The position numbers were made by a program, and so were the translations under genes. The notes under the pieces were generated by a model, which was not told the origin of the DNA, ran no database searches, and worked only from the letters and a program-made list of their open reading frames with translations. 23,966 nucleotides of DNA from Ardenticatenaceae bacterium. GTDB lineage: Bacteria; Chloroflexota; Anaerolineae; Promineifilales; Promineifilaceae. Below, one piece after another: positions 17,301 through 22,787 of this stretch (positions are counted from its first letter, which is position 1; each line of letters starts with the position of its first letter). The stretch spans positions 1-23,966 of the forward strand of contig JACKBN010000027.1 in NCBI GenBank assembly GCA_020634565.1, in the 5' to 3' direction.

Positions 17301-17635
17301 CCTGGGGCAACGAATTTGATGCGCGTCTGTCTGCCGCCAGTTCGCTGGACACGGAAGCCGTAGACAACTTTGTCAATGGCGTCAGTCCGTTTGGCGTGTT
17401 TAACATGGCCGGTAACGTCAATGAATGGGTGCTGGATCGCTTCGATGCCAACTTTTACGCCAATTCACCCGAAGAAAATCCTGTGAACCTGGATTCTGGC
17501 ACCAGCCAGATTTACCGGGGCGGCAGCTTCGACAACACAAACGGGGCGTTTTTCACCACCAGCCGCCGTTTTGTAGTCTCGGGCAACACGTTTGACGTGG
17601 ATATTGGCTTCCGCTGCGCCCAGGACACACCGTAA
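14369..17635 (+). CDS. Transmembrane Ser/Thr protein kinase with two outer FGE-sulfatase-like domains
   Basis: This 1088-residue protein is a paralogue of the preceding kinase, with nearly the same N-terminus (GRTIGGRYVIESLLGRGGMS). The kinase domain spans about 17-277: Lys46, HRDLKPSN (142-149), DFG (162-164), APE (189-191). A Pro-rich stretch (about 297-345) precedes one membrane helix (355-378). Outside are an FGE-sulfatase/SUMF1-type domain (about 389-590; IPGGTYTVG, EYCDWQGKRLPSEAEWE, FDMAGNVWEWV), a beta-sandwich resembling LamG/DUF1080-type folds (about 600-792), a Thr/Glu/Pro-rich linker (about 800-862), and a second FGE-type domain (864-1085; IPGGSFLMGSE, YCEWAGKRLPTEAEWE, FNMAGNVNEWV). 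Neither FGE domain has Cys where formylglycine-generating enzymes hold their catalytic pair (RGGAFDFLKD, RGGSFDNTNG). They are therefore probably binding modules. GGAG at 14358-14361 supports the start. Confidence 0.9.
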   Translation: MSDSQPTWTGRTIGGRYVIESLLGRGGMSSVYKATDPNLQRTVAIKIIHPHLSEHPEFIKRFEQEAAAVARLRHPNIMLVHDFNHDGGVYYIVFEYIAGNPLDKRLKDLKDAGLRLPLSEAIQIMVPLCEAVAYAHERKMIHRDLKPSNVIVNLLGQPILLDFGIAKIVGGGHVHTATGATIGTAAYMAPEQVVGDEVDHRADIYSLGVMLYEMACGRPPYEGQSALTVMMKHVNEPLPDIRLFNSNLPDMFSAILEKALAKDPKERFGSAIEMAMALREVGRQIAGAAGADTMAYTTPTPPLAQPLPQPTAAPPPKPAPAFEPETVPQTAVASSISATEVLPKPEAAAKQPRRNWLPLALGGLALLAIIAAAIIFLPRLFAPDPPTSAGMVPIPGGTYTVGADLSGSQYSPPQEVTLEPYWIDRFEVSNSEYAAFLADTDSEPPASWPNGNFPTGLDEHPVRGITWENAYEYCDWQGKRLPSEAEWEVAARGAQSLLYPWGDSQTSVSLPQDGTYASGSLPSNRSSFGVFDMAGNVWEWVDEPYTDVPDGQAIARGGAFDFLKDMAYRLQGDPNLPTMIASTGVRCAATEVEEVPDEAILLTDEFTNPESGWPDLKEDNAWRGYHPPDYYHVEATGQNQVATAVFGTDAANVSLEARIFVDILESEAGDYRYGLLLRQAGDRQFYAFTVAPRSGEWAALKATPDGLETLDSGPIDGLTGGSTVPVQGGSADTADTLRVDASGNKLAFFVNGRIVTTITDSSYSSGDFGFYVETFDETRAHVHYDALTVLELGETLAQDTGEIVAIEPTEAAEITEAATQEAPDPTATTEIEPAETAVANTEATATTEPSPTPEPTGVPAPERMILIPGGSFLMGSETGEPNERPEHPVTLDAYFIDQFEVTNEEYLACVADGGCTQTGLRNSFRRAGYRDDPVFAGYPVMGVTWSQANAYCEWAGKRLPTEAEWEFAASGPDNFTWPWGNEFDARLSAASSLDTEAVDNFVNGVSPFGVFNMAGNVNEWVLDRFDANFYANSPEENPVNLDSGTSQIYRGGSFDNTNGAFFTTSRRFVVSGNTFDVDIGFRCAQDTP

Positions 17636-17646
17636 CGTTTAGCCTC

Positions 17647-17693
17647 AATTTTCCCGGAAACGGCTCAAGCGATTGAGAGTTTCCGGGAAAATT
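17647..17693. terminator. Strong bidirectional terminator between convergent genes
   Basis: AATTTTCCCGGAAAC (17647-17661) and GTTTCCGGGAAAATT (17679-17693) are perfectly complementary over 15 bases. An inner stem CTCAA/TTGAG (17664-17668 with 17673-17677) closes a GCGA tetraloop. A and T runs flank the GC core on both sides. It sits between the kinase stop (17635) and the stop of the minus-strand gene (17696), so it can serve both. Confidence 0.9.
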
Positions 17694-17695
17694 TA

Positions 17696-17881
17696 TTACT
17701 CTTCTGACTCATCCTTGCCGGTTTTACGGCTGTTTCGCCCCTCTTCCCACATTTTTTCCAGCGTTCCCACCCGGCGGGCAATATCCTGCACGATGAGCAG
17801 CGTCTGACCGACTGTCTGCTCGGTGGTCATGTCGCCCCGCGTCCACCGCTTGATCACTTCATCTAACGTGTAATTTCCCAT
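17696..17881 (-). CDS. Small hypothetical protein (61 residues)
   Basis: I do not recognise this family. The product begins MGNYTLDEVIKRWTRGDM, appears mostly helical, and has a charged C-terminal tail (RKTGKDESEE) with no membrane segment and no Cys. The gene is supported by a strong ribosome site on the minus strand, GGAGGAA about 7 bases before the ATG, and by the shared bidirectional terminator at its 3' end. The middle (EQTVGQTLLIVQDIARRVGTLEKMWEE) looks amphipathic and could form a short coiled coil or a dimer. A near-consensus minus-strand promoter lies about 300 bases upstream (18193-18221), which would give an unusually long leader. No function can be stated. Confidence 0.65.
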   Translation of the reverse strand: MGNYTLDEVIKRWTRGDMTTEQTVGQTLLIVQDIARRVGTLEKMWEEGRNSRKTGKDESEE

Positions 17882-18239
17882 CTGGCCCTTCCTCCGAAAA
17901 AATTTGTGCCGCAGAGGGTTCAGAGAATGTTGCGACAGGCTCTCTGTGTCCTCATTGGCTTTGTAGATGTGAGTAGAAGTTGGTGTGGCAACGGCCGTTC
18001 AAACCAGCAGCGTCGAGGTGAGCAAACCCCACTGCCGGGCGATTAAATCGCAGCCCTCTTCCCAAAGGCACAGCCAGGTTGCAAGCAACCAGAAATTTCG
18101 GCCAGGTTCGCCGCCAACGTTTAGCTTGTAGATAAACTGTTTGGTTGGAATGGTTGACTGTGTGATACGGCCGTTACCGCACCAATACCGACATTTTACA
18201 CGGTAGCGAATATATTGTCAATAAGTAATTTTGTTGCGT
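17882..18239. other. Gene-free region, possible structured leader or intergenic repeat element
   Basis: These 358 bases lie between two minus-strand genes. They contain two ACGGCCGT palindromes (17991, 18167), a GCGATT-A-AATCGC inverted repeat (18039-18051), and a perfect GGTTG-CAAG-CAACC hairpin (about 18077-18090). If the promoter at 18193-18221 is real, most of this is transcribed as the leader of the 61-residue gene or as a separate RNA. No complete gene was found. Confidence 0.5.
18193..18221 (-). promoter_or_regulatory. Near-consensus minus-strand promoter
   Basis: Read on the minus strand, TTGACA (18221-18216, 6/6) and TAAAAT (18198-18193, 5/6) are separated by 17 bases. Transcription would start about 18186 and run toward the 61-residue gene, giving a leader of roughly 300 bases. 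Confidence 0.5.
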
Positions 18240-18734
18240 TTACGGCCGTTCTTCCCCCACCTCGTAAGCAAAACCAGCCCGCTCTGCCACCAGCCCCAAA
18301 TGTTTGGATGAAGAGCGACTGGGGGCATAGGTGCCCGTTTCCCACTCGCTCACCGTTTGCTGGCGCACGCCCAATTCATCCGCCAGCTCCCCTTGTGACA
18401 GGCCCATGTGCTGCCGCAGCGCCTTAATCATGCCGCTATTCCACAGCACCGTATCGCCCGACTTTTCCACAACATACGTGAGCTGTGCTTTGCCAAACTG
18501 AACGGTTCCCGCCGCAAGATCCACAGAGTTCACATGGTAGCCTGCATCCATCCAGGCCGCCGCCTGCACCGCCCCCTTGCTGCGGTTGCTCCACCAGCCC
18601 GCTCGCGTGCGGGCACTGCCCGGCAAACCCGTGCCCAACAGCACTTCAATTTGCGTAAAGCTTAACGTTACCGGCGCGCCAGCCGCCTGTTGAAGATGCA
18701 AAAAAAGAGGATAATATTTGCTGCCCACTTTCAT
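18240..18734 (-). CDS. DUF7662-like domain plus Xre-type HTH regulator
   Basis: This 164-residue protein has two parts. Residues about 5-80 (KYYPLFLHLQ, TLSFTQIEVLLG, LPGSARTRAGWWSNR, AAAWMDAGYHVNSVDL, GTVQF) match my recollection of the DUF7662 domain, a small module of unknown function. Residues about 102-155 (IKALRQHMGLSQGELADELGVRQQTVSEWETGTYAPSR, read as two segments) form a clear Xre/Cro-type helix-turn-helix, so it is probably a DNA-binding regulator. The gene is divergent from the Lrp-family gene, and their promoters overlap. There is no Shine-Dalgarno; a perfect TATAAT lies 8 bases before the ATG, suggesting a leaderless transcript. The last codons GAA CGG CCG TAA overlap an ACGGCCGT palindrome. 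Confidence 0.82.
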   Translation of the reverse strand: MKVGSKYYPLFLHLQQAAGAPVTLSFTQIEVLLGTGLPGSARTRAGWWSNRSKGAVQAAAWMDAGYHVNSVDLAAGTVQFGKAQLTYVVEKSGDTVLWNSGMIKALRQHMGLSQGELADELGVRQQTVSEWETGTYAPSRSSSKHLGLVAERAGFAYEVGEERP

Positions 18735-18742
18735 AAGCCAAA

Positions 18743-18770
18743 ATTATACCAAAATTAAGCTATCTGTTGA
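18743..18770 (-). promoter_or_regulatory. Minus-strand promoter of the DUF7662/Xre gene (leaderless)
   Basis: On the minus strand, TCAACA (18770-18765, 4/6) and TATAAT (18748-18743, 6/6) are separated by 16 bases. The -10 ends 8 bases before the ATG (18734). The -35 overlaps the -35 of the divergent Lrp-family promoter. Confidence 0.55.
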
Positions 18771-18794
18771 CAGTCACGAATTTCGTATTAAAAT
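18767..18794 (+). promoter_or_regulatory. Promoter of the lrp/asnC-pot operon with an operator-like palindrome
   Basis: TTGACA (18767-18772, 6/6) and TAAAAT (18789-18794, 5/6) are 16 bases apart; the start would be near 18801. The spacer holds the perfect inverted repeat ACGAA-T-TTCGT (18776-18786), well placed for a repressor such as the adjacent Lrp or Xre protein. A ribosome site GAGGA (18809-18813) follows. Confidence 0.6.
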
Positions 18795-18820
18795 CACCGC
18801 TCATCTACGAGGATCGTAAA

Positions 18821-19294
18821 ATGGACCGACTCGATTACGAAATTCTGGCCCTTTTGCAAAAAGACGGCCGTCGTTCGTTTACTGAAATTGGCAAAGCCGT
18901 TGGCTACAGCGAAGGAACGATTCGTAAGCGCGTCACGCGTCTGGTAGAAGAGGGCATTATTCGCATTATTGGCCTGGTAGACCCTCATCAGGTTGGTTTT
19001 GATGCTCCCGCCATTATCCAAGTTTCTGTAACCCCACCCCACCTGGAAGAAGCTGCACAAGCGATTGCCAATTTCCCGGAAGTCAGCTACCTGCTGATGG
19101 TTTCTGGAGATTTTGACCTGATTATTGAGGTTCGCTGCCAAAATCGGGAGCATTTGGCCTCATTTATTCGGGATGATTTACAAAAAGTTCCTGGCGTGCA
19201 GCGAACGGTTTCATCTCTCGTTTTGCACACCTACAAACTGGCGGAACCCAGCATCCTCGACTTTTGGGACGAGGAAACGGCCACCGCAGCTTAA
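18821..19294 (+). CDS. Lrp/AsnC-family transcriptional regulator
   Basis: This is a 157-residue regulator of the Lrp/AsnC family, which binds DNA through an N-terminal helix-turn-helix and senses small molecules, often amino acids, through a C-terminal RAM domain. The HTH is at residues about 1-60 (LDYEILALLQKDGRRSFTEIG, then SEGTIRKRVTRLVEEGII). The RAM domain follows (about 65-145), with VSYLLMVSGDFDLIIEV containing the conserved G-D-F/Y-D turn. ATG 18821 is chosen over an upstream TTG at 18767 because that codon lies in the -35 box and GAGGA stands 7 bases before 18821. It lies 62 bases ahead of the pot operon on the same strand, so it is a likely local regulator of polyamine uptake. That link is inferred from position. 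Confidence 0.92.
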   Translation: MDRLDYEILALLQKDGRRSFTEIGKAVGYSEGTIRKRVTRLVEEGIIRIIGLVDPHQVGFDAPAIIQVSVTPPHLEEAAQAIANFPEVSYLLMVSGDFDLIIEVRCQNREHLASFIRDDLQKVPGVQRTVSSLVLHTYKLAEPSILDFWDEETATAA

Positions 19295-19356
19295 TTTCAA
19301 TCTGGCCTGGCAGGTTCGGGAAGACCCGTCTGGTCTACACTTTTGGAGAAGAAGCG

Positions 19357-20538
19357 TTGTCTATTAGTGTAAAGCTTGATCACGTTACAAAGCAGTTTGG
19401 GGATTTTACGGCCGTTCACGATATGGTCCTGGAAATTGCCGACGGGGAATTCTTTTCCATGCTCGGTCCCAGCGGCTGCGGCAAAACCACCACCCTGCGC
19501 ATGATTGCTGGTTTTGAGCAGCCCACCAGCGGTGAGCTGTACATCATGGGGCAACCCGTGGCCGGCATCCCCGCCTACCGCCGCCCGGTGAACACCGTCT
19601 TCCAGAATTACGCCCTCTTTCCCCACATGACCGTGGCCCAAAACGTGGCCTTTGGCCTGGAAATGGCCAAGGTGCCCAAGGCTCAAATTGAGAAGCGCGT
19701 CGCCGAAGCGTTGGAACAGGTGCAGATGTCTCCCATGAGCCTGCGCAAACCCACACAGCTCTCCGGTGGGCAGCAACAGCGTGTGGCGCTGGCCCGCGCC
19801 TTGGTCAATCGGCCCAAGGTGCTGCTGCTGGATGAACCACTCGGTGCGCTGGACCTGAAGCTGCGCAAGGCGATGCAGCTGGAGCTGAAGCAAATTCAGC
19901 AAGAAGTGGGCATCACCTTCATCTATGTTACCCACGACCAGGAAGAAGCGATGACGATGTCCAACCGCATCGCCGTGATGAGCAATGGCCTGGTGCAGCA
20001 AATTGGCGCGCCCCGCGAAATCTACGAACATCCGCACAACCGCTTTGTCGCCGACTTCATTGGTGAAACTAACTTTTTAGAAGGCACGGTGGAGGAGATT
20101 GACAAGGTGGTGAAGCTGTCGATCGGCAATTCGCACTTAATCGGCCGTACCGATGTGCCGCTATCTGTGGGACAAAAAGCGTATCTGGCCATCCGCCCCG
20201 AAAAAATCAACATCTACCCCCCCGGCAAGGTTACCGTGCGAGACATTGAGCTAGACGCCGAGCAAATTGCGGATGCGTTTGGCGGTCGTGTGCCGTCTGG
20301 TCCGTTTGATATCAAGCAGCTGCTCAAGCAGGAGCATGAAAGCATGTTTGTTAATGGCCAGGTGGCAGAAGTCATTTACATCGGCACCGACACGCGCTAC
20401 CGGGTGACCATTCTGGGTGACCAACAGCTGTTTGTGCGCGCCCAAAACTTCGGCGACCGGTACGACACCACGTTTGAGGTGGGCGATGAGGTGCTGCTGC
20501 ACTGGCCTGCGGAAAACGCCCGGATTTTGACGGAGTAG
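19357..20538 (+). CDS. potA: Spermidine/putrescine ABC transporter ATP-binding protein PotA
   Basis: This is the ATPase of a PotABCD-type polyamine importer, 393 residues with this start. It has Walker A GPSGCGKTT (37-45), Q-loop VFQNYALFPH (81-90), signature LSGGQQQR (135-142), Walker B LLLDE (156-160) and the H-loop in YVTHDQEEA. A C-terminal TOBE-type regulatory domain follows (AIRPEKI onward). It includes an extra stretch of about 35 residues (DIELDAEQIADAFGGRVPSG and on) that is longer than I expect for PotA. The frame is open from 19264, but conserved sequence starts at SISVKLDHVTKQFG. TTG at 19357 follows GGAGAA (19345-19350) by 6 bases, so a TTG start is chosen. It is the first transporter gene of the operon, 62 bases after the Lrp gene. 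Confidence 0.9.
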   Translation: MSISVKLDHVTKQFGDFTAVHDMVLEIADGEFFSMLGPSGCGKTTTLRMIAGFEQPTSGELYIMGQPVAGIPAYRRPVNTVFQNYALFPHMTVAQNVAFGLEMAKVPKAQIEKRVAEALEQVQMSPMSLRKPTQLSGGQQQRVALARALVNRPKVLLLDEPLGALDLKLRKAMQLELKQIQQEVGITFIYVTHDQEEAMTMSNRIAVMSNGLVQQIGAPREIYEHPHNRFVADFIGETNFLEGTVEEIDKVVKLSIGNSHLIGRTDVPLSVGQKAYLAIRPEKINIYPPGKVTVRDIELDAEQIADAFGGRVPSGPFDIKQLLKQEHESMFVNGQVAEVIYIGTDTRYRVTILGDQQLFVRAQNFGDRYDTTFEVGDEVLLHWPAENARILTE

Positions 20539-20541
20539 CCC

Positions 20542-21873
20542 ATGAGCACGGTTTCTATTCCTCAAAACGCGCAGCCACAAATGGAAGCTGGCCCCAATTT
20601 GATGAAGCGGTTGGCGGCTTATTTGGGCTGGTTGGGAACGGCCGTTTGGCTCTTCCTCTTCTTTCGCTGGATTACCTTTAGCAGCTTTGAGTGGGACCCC
20701 TACACCCTGGAGCTAACGCTGGCTGAGCTGCCGCCGATTGTGGCTTACCTGTTTTACGGTGGCATGGCCGCATTAGACGGCATCATCGCCTGGCTGCTGT
20801 ACAAAGAAGTGCGGCTGGGCAGCCAATTGGGGCTGGTGCGGGGCGTGGTAGGCATTGCGGCCGCTATCGCCTACTTCTTCACGGTGGGCGATTTTTATGC
20901 GGCCGTCTTTTTGCTGGCCGCCAGCGGCATGCTCGTGCTGCTCATCTGGCAACGAACCGGTTGGGTCATCAACTACCCGGCTGCCTTCTGGCTGATCGTC
21001 TTTTTCGTGCTGCCCAACCTGATTGTGCTGGCGGTGAGCCTGGGCGAGCGCTCCCTGCGCGGTACGGTGGTTTACCCGGAATTCAGCCTGAGCAATATCC
21101 CCGCCTACTTTGATGATTACGGCCGTTTCTTTTCCACCATCAACGGCCAATATTTGTATCTGCGGATTCTGGGTCGCTCCGTTTGGCTGGCCGCGCTCAA
21201 CACCGCCATCTGCCTGCTGTTTGGCTACCCCTTTGCCTACTGGATTGCTCGCCAGCAGCCAAAATACCGCAACATCCTCGTCTTTTTGGTGATGATTCCC
21301 TTCTGGACCAACTTTCTGGTGCGCACCTACGCCTGGATGCTCATCCTGCGCGACTCGGGCCTCATCAACAACTTCTGGACGATCACCCTGCACGATTTAG
21401 CGGTCAATCTCTCTGGCAGCAGCCAATTTTTTGCCTGGCTGGCCGGAATAACCGAGAACACCTTGCCGCTGCTGTTTAACCAATCGGCCGTTTTTCTGGG
21501 ACTGTTCTACGGCTTCTTCCCCTTCGTGGTGCTGCCACTCTACAGCAACCTGGAAAAGCTGGATTGGTCCCTGCTGGAAGCCGCCTCTGATTTGGGGGCC
21601 AACAACTGGTACAGCACCACGCGCATCCTGCTGCCGCTGACCATGCCCGGCATTGTGGCCGCGGCCATCATCGTTTTCATTCCCTCGCTGGGGGCGTATG
21701 TGACGCCCGATCTGCTGGGCGGCGGTAAAGTCTCCTTGCTGGGCAACCTGCTCCAGCAGCAGTTCATGACCGCCCGCGACTGGCCCTTCGGCAGCGCCAT
21801 TGGCTTTATCATGATGGCCCTCATGCTGCTGGCCGTGATGATTTACTTCCGCGTCGGCGGACGGGAGCAATAA
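20542..21873 (+). CDS. potB: Polyamine ABC transporter permease PotB with N-terminal membrane extension
   Basis: This is the first permease subunit of the polyamine importer. The PotB-like part starts at about residue 145 (YPAAFWLIVFFVLPNLIVLAVSL) and ends with the EAA loop (LLEAASDLGANNWYSTTRIL), then PDLLGGGKVSLLGNLLQQQF, both typical of PotB. The protein is 443 residues, against about 280-310 usually. The extra N-terminal 144 residues hold four more hydrophobic segments (about 25-42, 65-87, 97-114, 117-135) of unknown role. The start is well supported: GGAG (20532-20535) lies 6 bases upstream and ATG is 3 bases after the potA stop. The extension is in frame with no sign of a frameshift. 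Confidence 0.9.
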   Translation: MSTVSIPQNAQPQMEAGPNLMKRLAAYLGWLGTAVWLFLFFRWITFSSFEWDPYTLELTLAELPPIVAYLFYGGMAALDGIIAWLLYKEVRLGSQLGLVRGVVGIAAAIAYFFTVGDFYAAVFLLAASGMLVLLIWQRTGWVINYPAAFWLIVFFVLPNLIVLAVSLGERSLRGTVVYPEFSLSNIPAYFDDYGRFFSTINGQYLYLRILGRSVWLAALNTAICLLFGYPFAYWIARQQPKYRNILVFLVMIPFWTNFLVRTYAWMLILRDSGLINNFWTITLHDLAVNLSGSSQFFAWLAGITENTLPLLFNQSAVFLGLFYGFFPFVVLPLYSNLEKLDWSLLEAASDLGANNWYSTTRILLPLTMPGIVAAAIIVFIPSLGAYVTPDLLGGGKVSLLGNLLQQQFMTARDWPFGSAIGFIMMALMLLAVMIYFRVGGREQ

Positions 21874-21875
21874 CC

Positions 21876-22709
21876 ATGAGTGCCACAACGTTTCCGGTGC
21901 AACCTGCTAAACAAAAAGGGCCATACGGCCGTCGCCTGCAAGCCGCCTTCAACAAACGAGCCCTGCTCTGGCTGGCCATTGGCCTGTTCCTATTTTTGTA
22001 CATTCCTATTCTTATCCTGATCATCTACTCGTTTAATGAGAGCCGCCAGATTGGCATATGGACCGGCTTTAGCTGGCGCTGGTACGGCGAACTCATGCGC
22101 GATGAGGCGGTCCTGGATGCGCTCAAGCTGAGTTTGTGGGTGGCCACCTGGTCTACCATCATCAGCACCTTTTTGGGCACGCTGACGGCGCTGGCCATGG
22201 AGCGGCACCGCTTTTGGGGCAAAATCACCTACGACGCCATTCTATACCTGCCCATCATCATTCCTGATATTGTGATGGCCCTCTCCACACTGCTCTTTTT
22301 TGTGGTGTTGGGCGTGGCCCTCAGCCGCTACACCATCCTCATTGCCCACGTGGCCTTCAACATCTCCTTTGTGGCGATTGTGGTGCGCGCTCGCCTCGCG
22401 GATATGAGCAGCACGCTGGAAGAAGCGGCGTCCGATTTGGGCGCCAACGAATGGCAAACCTTCCGGCGGGTGACGCTGCCGCTGCTAATGCCGGGCATCG
22501 TCTCTGGCGCGCTGCTGGCCTTTACCCTGTCGCTGGACGATTTTGTGATTACTTTTTTTGTGGCCGGGCCGGGATCAACCACCCTGCCCGTGCGCGTCTA
22601 CTCGATGATTCGCTTTGGCCTTACCCCGGAGGTGAACGCGGTCTCGACGCTCATGTTTTTGGGTTCAACGCTGCTCGTCATCATTTCATTGGTTCTACAG
22701 CGGCGTTAA
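21876..22709 (+). CDS. potC: Polyamine ABC transporter permease PotC
   Basis: This is the second permease subunit of the polyamine importer, 277 residues as usual for PotC. About six membrane helices are visible. Typical segments are FLYIPILILIIYSFNESRQ, the long stretch beginning LYLPIIIPDIVMALSTLLFF, the EAA loop (LEEAASDLGANEWQTFRRVTLP), and LSLDDFVITFFVAGPGSTTLPV, a PotC hallmark. GGGAG (21863-21867) lies 8 bases before the ATG, which follows the potB stop by 2 bases, so translation is likely coupled. The first 30 or so residues are polar and cytoplasmic. Confidence 0.94.
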   Translation: MSATTFPVQPAKQKGPYGRRLQAAFNKRALLWLAIGLFLFLYIPILILIIYSFNESRQIGIWTGFSWRWYGELMRDEAVLDALKLSLWVATWSTIISTFLGTLTALAMERHRFWGKITYDAILYLPIIIPDIVMALSTLLFFVVLGVALSRYTILIAHVAFNISFVAIVVRARLADMSSTLEEAASDLGANEWQTFRRVTLPLLMPGIVSGALLAFTLSLDDFVITFFVAGPGSTTLPVRVYSMIRFGLTPEVNAVSTLMFLGSTLLVIISLVLQRR

Positions 22710-22715
22710 TTTGTT

Positions 22716-22742
22716 GGTTGTGAGAAGCGGCCGTTTTCAACC
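22716..22742. repeat. Short stem-loop between potC and potD
   Basis: GGTTG (22716-22720) pairs with CAACC (22738-22742) around a loop containing CGGCCG, followed by a T-rich stretch (GGCTTTTGCTTTT). It could modulate or stabilise the transcript at the potC-potD junction. Weak evidence. Confidence 0.3.
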
Positions 22743-22787
22743 CGCGGCTTTTGCTTTTCACCTTAGTTCATTGGAGGAAGAGAGAGA

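Noticed and set aside
19264..19356. Longer PotA N-terminus starting inside the Lrp-family gene
   Set aside because: The residues are unlike PotA, and GGAGAA followed by TTG at 19357 gives a better start.
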